From assembly GCF_012489685.1 (NCBI RefSeq), contig NC_080044.1:27756369-27820368 (forward strand): DNA of 64,000 nt. Direction: 5' to 3'. Position 1 is the stretch's first letter. Each line of letters opens with the position of its first letter. This DNA is from Lotus japonicus. Its lineage: Eukaryota > Streptophyta > Magnoliopsida > Fabales > Fabaceae. Position numbers and translations under genes: made by a program. The notes under the pieces are model-generated. The model searched no databases. It was not told the DNA's origin and saw only the letters and a list, made by a program, of their open reading frames with translations. This document shows, one piece after another, positions 56,521 through 64,000 of this stretch.

Positions 56521-59160
56521 AACACTCCCAAGAGTACTAGAGTACTCGGTGACTTTCAATCATCACCTTAGCTCACCTTAGTGGCTTTCCCAATTCCAAA
56601 ACTCTCCAAACCCACAACAAAGTCGGCTTTTCCCCGTCTTTCGTAATTATTTTCCCCTTTAGTTCTCCTATGATTATTCGTTTAGTAAAAACGTTTCGAA
56701 TTGGATTAGTCAGGTTATGAGTTTATTTCTCAAAGTCTAAGCCTCCCAAAGTCTCTAGTTTTCGAAATTCTATTCATTCTAGGTTTTCCGAAAACCAACC
56801 ACCCAAAAGAAGTTTCCCGGGGAAAGGCTAAGAATTCCAACGAATACCAGCAAATGGCTAAGTCTCAAACCCCTCGTTTGAACTTGCCTAGGGTTGTTCA
56901 TCCAACCCGAAATATCAAAGATCACCAGATCAATGAATCTCCACTCCGAAGTTGCGTCAAAACGCTCAATCCAACAAAAGCACAACATCACAAGTTATGG
57001 AAAAGCATCATAACATCAACTCATCATCATAAACAATATCAGATAAAGCATAAGTCGAATTTATTGACACCTATCATGCAATCATAGCTAAATATGTAAG
57101 TTGCCATAACCTCGAGCTGATCCAGCTTCGAAATCACAAGCTCCTTCACTCAAGTGCTCTGAACCTTCCAAAGTTCCTTCAACTGAACCTCGGAGAAAAC
57201 AAAGCAGAATCCACACAAAATCGATTAGTTCGATCGCAATACAATACATAAACTATAGACAAAGCATTAAAGCTTCAGAATATGACATCCGGGTACGAAA
57301 AGACAAGTTTTCAAAAACGAAAAACTTCCCCCCTAAAGGAAATAACCCACGGCCTCAAAGGAAAAAGGGCTTCGGCTCTTTTTCTTCGATCAAATCAATT
57401 CACAAGGTAGTTTTAGGGTAAAACTAAGGCAAAGAAACTGTCGGAACAATTTTCGGACAATCGGGTCGAAATACGGCTATTCAGGGGCATTTTGGTCCAA
57501 AAATAAAGGCTCAAAACCTCAAAGTTATCAGTTCTGAAAACAAATTTGACAGCATTGATCCTTATGACATCCGTGACAACAAATCCTAAAGGCATGAAGT
57601 CAGATTATAGCTTTTCGACAATAAAGTTTTGAAATGTGAGACAAAAAGGTTTTGAAACAGTTTTTCAGATCCTGGGCAGCTCGATCGCAATCGGCGATTA
57701 CTGACAGAGGTTTTAGACTCTTGGGAACGTAAGGAACATAACCCAACCAAGAAATCAGAGAAATCGGACAGTTTTACAAAAAGCTCAAAACTGTGAGCAT
57801 AGAAACGACTTCAGAAACGCAACAGAAACAATAATCAGAGGTAGGAATCATGCTAGTTACCTCAATACCTAGAAGTAGGGACGAACTGCACGAAGATTGG
57901 TCAAGTTTTCGCGAAAAATCTACTCCCCCAAGCTCTCCACAATTCTCGGCCACAAAAGGAAGAAAATGAGAGATTTTTGCTTTTTCGAGCTATTTATAGG
58001 CAGGTGAAATCACGGGAAAAAGAAAATTTCGCGATTCCGATTTTTGCAGCACGTTCACCGAGGAATTCTAAGAGAGATTCTGGCGTCAGAATTCCCGAAC
58101 TCAAAACATATCTCTGACATTTGGGAAAAACGATATCTAAAATCCCAAAAGCGGTGTAAGTTAATCTGTCCCGAAAAACTACTTTTTGCTGTGATGCTCA
58201 AACGACAAAACTTTGTACTGGAAAAAGATTGGAAATTTCTAAACAAATTTGACTATGCGGATGGAAACTTCGTTAGAAGTCCCGAATAGAAAAAGTCTTC
58301 ATCCATCGCTCGAATCTAGGGTTTCGAAGCAAAGAAATTAGCGTCGGCGGACTTCCGAGTTCCGAAATGAAACGCTGGTCGAAGGAAAAATGAAGAGAAT
58401 CTTTAAATTTTCCAAGGATTCGAAATCTTACTTAAAACGTTGCTCTAGAAGCGAAATAATCGATTCTGGACACGCTCGCCATAAGGCAGGTGTGCAGACG
58501 ACTCGCACTAACTCCGAAAGCAACTACGCAACATTCCTCACGCAATTCCTGAACTTTCTTTTTCATTGGTCTTTCTCAAACAACAAATTCCTGTCACGTT
58601 TACACTGATTCTACGCGTGAGTCGGAACTTAGCTTGTTCTTAAAATTCAGGTCTTACACAGTAGATATGTGCTCGTTACTAAAGTTGTTACAAGTTTAAT
58701 TGCCAAGTTGTGTGATATTGGAAAGAGGATATTAGCCGCAAAGAAAAGACACGAGATATGTATAATGTAGGTTGTATCTTCTATGAATGTGTCGCTGGCT
58801 GGTCATAAGATGATGAATATAAACAAGTGGGTAGACCTCCTTATTGGATCATCCTAAAGCGATGGACCTGCTATATGCATTATTGGATAAGAAACCTGAT
58901 GACAGGCCCACAGTAGGAGATGTGATAAATCATCCGCTATTCTGAAATGAAGAAAAACGAGTTATGTTCTTAAGTGAAGCAAACAATCGATTTCATACGG
59001 AAGCTTCTAACTCAACTTCTTTCACTGAACTGCGTAAATATACCAGAAAAGTTTTCAAGAAAGACTTGACCCTAAAGATTGGCGAGGATCTTTCAAAGCA
59101 CAACCACCATGAACCAACAAGCATGAAATCATTATTAACCATCTATATAACCACCGTATG

Positions 59161-59999
59161 CTAATTTTGGATTATCTTAACAAGAAATGTACACTTTACA
59201 GAAAGTTGATTGACATCCAAACATCGTAAGGTTTTATACTGAAAGTGTAGGCTCAATCGAACATTGTATTGAACTTGAAAGATGTGGTTGCAGTTTAAAG
59301 CAACTCCTTTCATACTACAAAAGTGAGAAGAATCCTGAAAACTCGAAATGCAAAGATTTTTTAGCAACTTTGAAGACAGACATGGAAATTCTGTAGCTCA
59401 GGAGTTTTTTTCCTTGTACACAGTTAAACAAAATTATGAGTGATATTGTTCAAGGGCTCAATGCTTTGCATAGTCAAGATATAGTTCATGGCAACTTAAG
59501 CAGTAGACATGTGCTCGTTACTAAAGTGGGTACAAATTTAACTGCCAAGTTGTGTGATTTTGGCAAGAGGATCTCAGCCGCAAAGAAAAGACACGAGATA
59601 TGTATAATGTAGGTTGTATCTTCTATGAATGTGTCTCTGGCTGGTCATATGATGACGAATATAAACAAGAAGCTAGACCTCCCATATTGGATCATCCTGA
59701 AGCGATTGACCTGCTCTATGCCTTATTGGATAAGAAACTGATAACAGAACCACAGTAATGGATGTGATAAATCATCCGCTATTCAGAAATGAAGAAAAAT
59801 GATTTATGTTCTTATGTAAAGCAAGCAACCGATTTCATACGGAAGCTTCTAACTCAACTTCTCACACCGAACTGCATAAATATACAGAAAAGTTTTCAAG
59901 AAATACTAGACCATAGAGATTGACGAGGATCTTTTAAGCATAACCACCATGAACCAACAAGTCCGAAATCATTATTAACTTTAATATAACTGTCGTATG
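59161..59999 (+). pseudogene. IRE1-like half-unit B1, broken
   Basis: Kinase N-lobe end (IVRFYTESVGSIEHCIELER), a stop (tag after EIL), then the catalytic-loop region (IVHGNLSSRHVLV), CDFG, a frameshift, the C-lobe (DHPEAIDLLYALLDKK) and a KEN-like remnant. The catalytic HRD is HGN. At least three stops or frameshifts are shared with B2 and B3. Confidence 0.75.
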
Positions 60000-60860
60000 C
60001 TAATTTTGGATTAGCTAAACAAGAAATGTCCACTTTAAAGAAAGTTGATTGTCATCCAAACATCGTAAGGTTTTACACTGAAAGTGTAGGCTCAATCAAA
60101 CACTATATTAGACTTGAAAGATGTGGCTGCAAATTAGAGGAACTCCTGTCATACTACAAATGTGAGAAGAATCATGAAAACTCAAAATGCAAAGATTTTT
60201 TGACAACTTTCAAGACAGACATGAAAATACTATGGTTCCGGAATTTTTTTCCTTGTACACAGTTAAACAAAATTATGAGAGATATTGTTCACAGGCTCAA
60301 TGCTTTGCATAGTCAAGATATAGTCCATGGCAACTTGAGCACTAGACATGTGCTCGTTACTAAAGTAGGTACAAGTTTAATTGCCAAGTTGTGTGATTTT
60401 GGAAAGAGTAACGCAATTGCAGGTCATGATCTCTGCCGCAAAGAAAAGGCACGAGATATGTATAATGTAAGTTTTATCTTCTATGAATGTGTCAGTGGCT
60501 GGTCATATTAAGACGAATATAAACAAGTGGGTAGACCTCCTTATTGGATCATCCTAAAGCGATGGACCTGCTATATGCATTATTGGATAAGAAACCTGAT
60601 GACAGGCCCACAGTAGGAGATGTGATAAATCATCCGCTATTCTGAAATGAAGAAAAACGAGTTATGTTCTTAAGTGAAGCAAACAATCGATTTCATACGG
60701 AAGCTTCTAACTCAACTTCTTTCGCTGAACTGCGTAAATATACCAGAAAAGTTTTCAAGAAAGACTTGACCCTAAAGATTGGCGAGGATCTTTCAAAGCA
60801 CAACCACCATGAACCAACAAGCATGAAATCATTATTAACCATCTATATAACCACCGTATG
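60000..60860 (+). pseudogene. IRE1-like half-unit A1, longest open part
   Basis: 161 residues stay open from the Met at 60026: HPNIVRFYTESVGSIKHYIR, LERCGCKLEELLSYYK, a catalytic loop with HGN in place of HRD, CDFGKS, then a stop after VSGWSY (60509-60511). The second part, after a one-base shift, encodes DDRPTVGDVINHPLF, TGA, and the 66-residue KEN-like segment at 60664-60864. The N-lobe with the Lys and Glu of the active site is missing. A pseudokinase fragment, non-functional in this form. Confidence 0.75.
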
Positions 60861-61699
60861 CTAATTTTGGATTATCTTAACAAGAAATGTACACTTTACA
60901 GAAAGTTGATTGACATCCAAACATCGTAAGGTTTTATACTGAAAGTGTAGGCTCAATCGAACATTGTATTGAACTTGAAAGATGTGGTTGCAGTTTAAAG
61001 CAACTCCTATCATACTACAAAAGTGAGAAGAATCCTGAAAACTCGAAATGCAAAGATTTTTTAGCAACTTTGAAGACAGACATGGAAATTCTGTAGCTCA
61101 GGAGTTTTTTTCCTTGTACACAGTTAAACAAAATTATGAGTGATATTGTTCAAGGGCTCAATGCTTTGCATAGTCAAGATATAGTTCATGGCAACTTAAG
61201 CAGTAGACATGTGCTCGTTACTAAAGTGGGTACAAATTTAACTGCCAAGTTGTGTGATTTTGGCAAGAGGATCTCAGCCGCAAAGAAAAGACACGAGATA
61301 TGTATAATGTAGGTTGTATCTTCTATGAATGTGTCTCTGGCTGGTCATATGATGACGAATATAAACAAGAAGCTAGACCTCCCATATTGGATCATCCTGA
61401 AGCGATTGACCTGCTCTATGCCTTATTGGATAAGAAACTGATAACAGAACCACAGTAATGGATGTGATAAATCATCCGCTATTCAGAAATGAAGAAAAAT
61501 GAGTTATGTTCTTATGTAAAGCAAGCAACCGATTTCATACGGAAGCTTCTAACTCAACTTCTCACACCGAACTACATAAATATACAGAAAATTTTTCAAG
61601 AAATACTAGACCATAGAGATTGACGAGGATCTTTTAAGCATAACCACCATGAACCAACAAGTCCGAAATCATTATTAACTTTAATATAACCGTTGTATG
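60861..61699 (+). pseudogene. IRE1-like half-unit B2, broken
   Basis: Nearly the same as B1, with the same stops, the same HGN and the same frameshift. A few single-base differences (for example ctcctt to ctccta near 61007). Confidence 0.75.
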
Positions 61700-62560
61700 C
61701 TAATTTTGGATTAGCTAAACAAGAAATGTCCACTTTAAAGAAAGTTGATTGTCATCCAAACATCGTAAGGTTTTACACTGAAAGTGTAGGCTCAATCAAA
61801 CACTATATTAGACTTGAAAGATGTGGCTACAAATTAGAGGAACTCCTGTCATACTACAAATGTGAGAAGAATCATGAAAACTCAAAATGCAAAGATTTTT
61901 TGACAACTTTCAAGATAGACATGAAAATACTATGGTTCCGGAATTTTTTTCCTTGTACACAGTTAAACAAAATTATGAGAGATATTGTTCACAGGCTCAA
62001 TGCTTTGCATAGTCAAGATATAGTCCTTGGCAACTTGAGCACTAGACATGTGCTCGTTACTAAAGTAGGTACAAGTTTAATTGCCAAGTTGTGTGATTTT
62101 GGAAAGAGTAACGCAATTGCAGGTCATGATCTCTGCCGCAAAGAAAAGGCACGAGATATGTATAATGTAAGTTTTATCTTCTATGAATGTGTCAGTGGCT
62201 GGTCATATTAAGACGAATATAAACAAGTGGGTAGACCTCCTTATTGGATCATCCTAAAGCGATGGACCTGCTATATGCATTATTGGATAAGAAACCTGAT
62301 GACAGGCCCACAGTAGGAGATGTGATAAATCATCCGCTATTCTGAAATGAAGAAAAACGAGTTATGTTCTTAAGTGAAGCAAACAATCGATTTCATACGG
62401 AAGCTTCTAACTCAACTTCTTTCACTGAACTGCGTAAATATACCAGAAAAGTTTTCAAGAAAGTCTTGACCCTAAAGATTGGCGAGGATCTTTCAAAGCA
62501 CAACCACCATGAACCAACAAGCATGAAATCATTATTAACCATCTATATAACCACCGTATG
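61700..62560 (+). pseudogene. IRE1-like half-unit A2, open for 172 codons
   Basis: As A1. A substitution opens the frame 11 codons further upstream (start 61693, just inside B2), and the loop reads VLGN instead of VHGN. It has the same stop after VSGWSY (62209-62211) and the same TGA before the KEN-like segment at 62364-62564. Confidence 0.75.
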
Positions 62561-63399
62561 CTAATTTTGGATTATCTTAACAAGAATTGTACACTTTACA
62601 GAAAGTTGATTGACATCCAAACATCGTAAGGTTTTATACTGAAAGTGTAGGCTCAATCGAACATTGTATTGAACTTGAAAGATGTGGTTGCAGTTTAAAG
62701 CAACTCCTGTCATACTACAAAAGTGAGAAGAATCCTGAAAACTCGAAATGCAAAGATTTTTTAGCAACTTTGAAGACAGACATGGAAATTTTGTAGCTCA
62801 GGAGTTTTTTTCCTTGTACACAGTTAAACAAAATTATGAGTGATATTGTTCAAGGGCTCAATGCTTTGCATAGTCAAGATATAGTTCATGGCAACTTAAG
62901 CAGTAGACATGTGCTCGTTACTAAAGTGGGTACAAATTTAACTGCCAAGTTGTGTGATTTTGGCAAGAGGATCTCAGCCGCAAAGAAAAGACACGAGATA
63001 TGTATAATGTAGGTTGTATCTTCTATGAATGTGTCTCTGGCTGGTCATATGATGACGAATATAAACAAGAAGCTAGACCTCCCATATTGGATCATCCTGA
63101 AGCGATTGACCTGCTCTATGCCTTATTGGATAAGAAACTGATAACAGAACCACAGTAATGGATGTGATAAATCATCCGCTATTCAGAAATGAAGAAAAAT
63201 GAGTTATGTTCTTATGTAAAGCAAGCAACCGATTTCATACGGAAGCTTCTAACTCAACTTCTCACACCGAACTGCATAAATATACAGAAAAGTTTTCAAG
63301 AAATACTAGACCATAGAGATTGACGAGGATCTTTTAAGCATAACCACCATGAACCAACAAGTCTGAAATCATTATTAACTTTAATATAACTGTCGTATG
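62561..63399 (+). pseudogene. IRE1-like half-unit B3, broken
   Basis: Same structure and stops as B1 and B2. One base substitution alters the start of the half-unit (aagaattgt instead of aagaaatgt, about 62583). Confidence 0.75.
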
Positions 63400-64000
63400 C
63401 TAATTTTGGATTAGCTAAACAAGAAATGTCCACTTTAAAGAAAGTTGATTGTCATCCAAACATCGTAAGGTTTTACACTGAAAGTGTAGGCTCAATCAAA
63501 CACTATATTAGACTTGAAAGATGTGGCTGCAAATTAGAGGAACTCCTGTCATACTACAAAAGTGAGAAGAATCCTGAAAACTCGAAATGCAAAGATTTTT
63601 TAGCAACTTTGAAGTCAGACATGGAAATTCTGTAGCTCAGGAGTTTTTTTCCTTGTACACAGTTAAACAAAATTATGAGTGATATTGTTCAAGGTGTCAA
63701 TGCTTTGCATAGTCAAGATATAGTTCATGCAACTTAAGCAGTAGACATGTGCTCGTTACTAAAGTGGGTACAAATTTAACTGCCAAGTTGTGTGATTTTG
63801 GCAAGAGGATCTCAGCCGCAAAAAAAAGACACGAGATATGTATAATGTAGGTTGTATCTTCTATGAATGTGTCCCTGGCTGGTCATATGATGACGAATAT
63901 AAACAAGAAGCTAGACCTCCCATATTGGATCATCCTGAAGCGATTGGCCTGCTCTATGCCTTATTGGATAAGAAACTGGTAACAGACCCACAGTAATGGA
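63400..64000 (+). pseudogene. IRE1-like half-unit, A/B chimera, cut by window end
   Basis: The first 140-160 bp are type A (AAACACTATATTAGACTTG, KLEELL). From about 63560 onward the sequence is type B (agtgagaagaatcctgaaaac, then the B-type stop after EIL). A base missing at 63729 (catgcaac for catggcaac) adds a private frameshift. Confidence 0.75.

Larger units (their letters stand above)
54869..58658 (-). repeat. Solo LTR of a relative of the 24.8-37.5 kb Ty3 element
   Basis: Starts tgtaacaccccg and ends ggtcttaca, like the LTRs of the full element, with a perfect 5-bp duplication cagta at 54864-54868 and 58659-58663. 3,790 bp. It keeps the TATA box (57991-57998) and most of the leader region, but the acidic reading frame is largely missing and one minisatellite is different, so it belongs to a sister subfamily. 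Its origin is probably recombination between the LTRs of a full-length insertion. Confidence 0.95.
54721..59160 (+). pseudogene. IRE1-like kinase/RNase pseudogene, split by a solo LTR
   Basis: The left part (54721-54868) encodes the stretch before and through the catalytic-loop region (MRDIVQGLNVLHSQDIDHGN). The right part (58659-59160) resumes with the next residues (RYVLVTKVVTSLIAKLCDIG), the C-lobe (DLLYALLDKKPDDRPTVGDV, INHPLF), a TGA, and the start of the KEN-type RNase region (VMFLSEANNRFH). It corresponds to the kinase C-lobe and KEN junction of plant IRE1, the ER-stress sensor. HRD is replaced by HGN and the DFG is DIG here, so even apart from stops it would be catalytically dead. Confidence 0.7.
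59161..64000 (+). repeat. Tandem array of a 1,700-bp two-part unit (IRE1-like)
   Basis: Boundaries 'ctaattttggatta' recur at 59161, 60000, 60861, 61700, 62561 and 63400, giving alternating half-units B (839 bp) and A (861 bp). Equivalent positions are exactly 1,700 bp apart. Corresponding copies differ at only a handful of bases, while A and B differ much more. The array continues beyond the window. Confidence 0.95.

Noticed and set aside
58964..59164. 66-codon KEN-like frame as an independent small gene
   Set aside because: It follows directly, after a TGA, on the kinase C-lobe sequence in the same unit and is repeated every 1,700 bp. It is the 3' part of the pseudogene.

Overview
The window is nuclear DNA of a flowering plant. 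Genes have GT-AG introns, a cytosolic 60S ribosomal protein gene and a plastid-targeted gene are present, and most of the sequence is typical plant transposable elements. A legume is my best guess, because of the families of Mutator-like elements with GGCTTAA ends and the tRNA-derived SINEs. That guess rests on general familiarity, not on a search.

Layout. 1-3183: 5' half of a Ty1/copia retrotransposon on the minus strand, with an open Gag-Pol frame running off the left edge, a leader, a tRNA-Met-type primer site and a short LTR. 4411-4892: a MITE with terminal inverted repeats (TIRs) and a 9-bp target duplication. 5091-6820: the last four exons of a MATE transporter gene whose 5' half is missing. 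7311-8030: two LINE remnants. 9702-10148: RPL27A (minus) with a typical ribosomal-protein promoter. 10449-11745: two SINEs in opposite orientation around a 330-bp tandem repeat, then a Helitron 3' remnant. 13437-17273: a four-exon plastid TPR/membrane protein gene (minus). 17507-17970: a MITE inside a MITE. 18107-18211: an XRCC2-like exon fragment, followed by about 6.5 kb with no convincing gene.

24764-37462 is a complete, very young Ty3/gypsy element of the chromodomain (Tekay-like) type with 4-kb LTRs, 5-bp target duplications and one intact 1,472-residue Gag-Pol frame. Its LTRs carry an additional acidic reading frame. 38003-39732 is a Mutator-like element with 330-bp TIRs and a perfect 9-bp target duplication. 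From about 39991 to 54125 lies a probable Helitron that contains gene fragments (PPR-like, RPL7), an endogenous pararetrovirus of florendovirus type (42597-49938, two long open frames, integrated in a TA microsatellite) and a second Mutator-like element that itself carries a PPR fragment. SINEs and a second Helitron 3' end follow.

54721-64000 is an array of broken IRE1-like kinase/RNase sequences. It is built from a 1,700-bp two-part unit, is nearly identical from copy to copy, and is interrupted by a 3.8-kb solo LTR of a relative of the 24.8-37.5 kb element. The last unit is a chimera of the two half-unit types.

Only RPL27A and the TPR gene look like working host genes. The rest is mobile DNA, captured fragments and pseudogenes in several nested layers. 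The most unusual items are the open-frame pararetrovirus with its replication-site junctions, the extra reading frame in the LTRs of the young Ty3 element, and the homogenised array of dead IRE1-like sequences.
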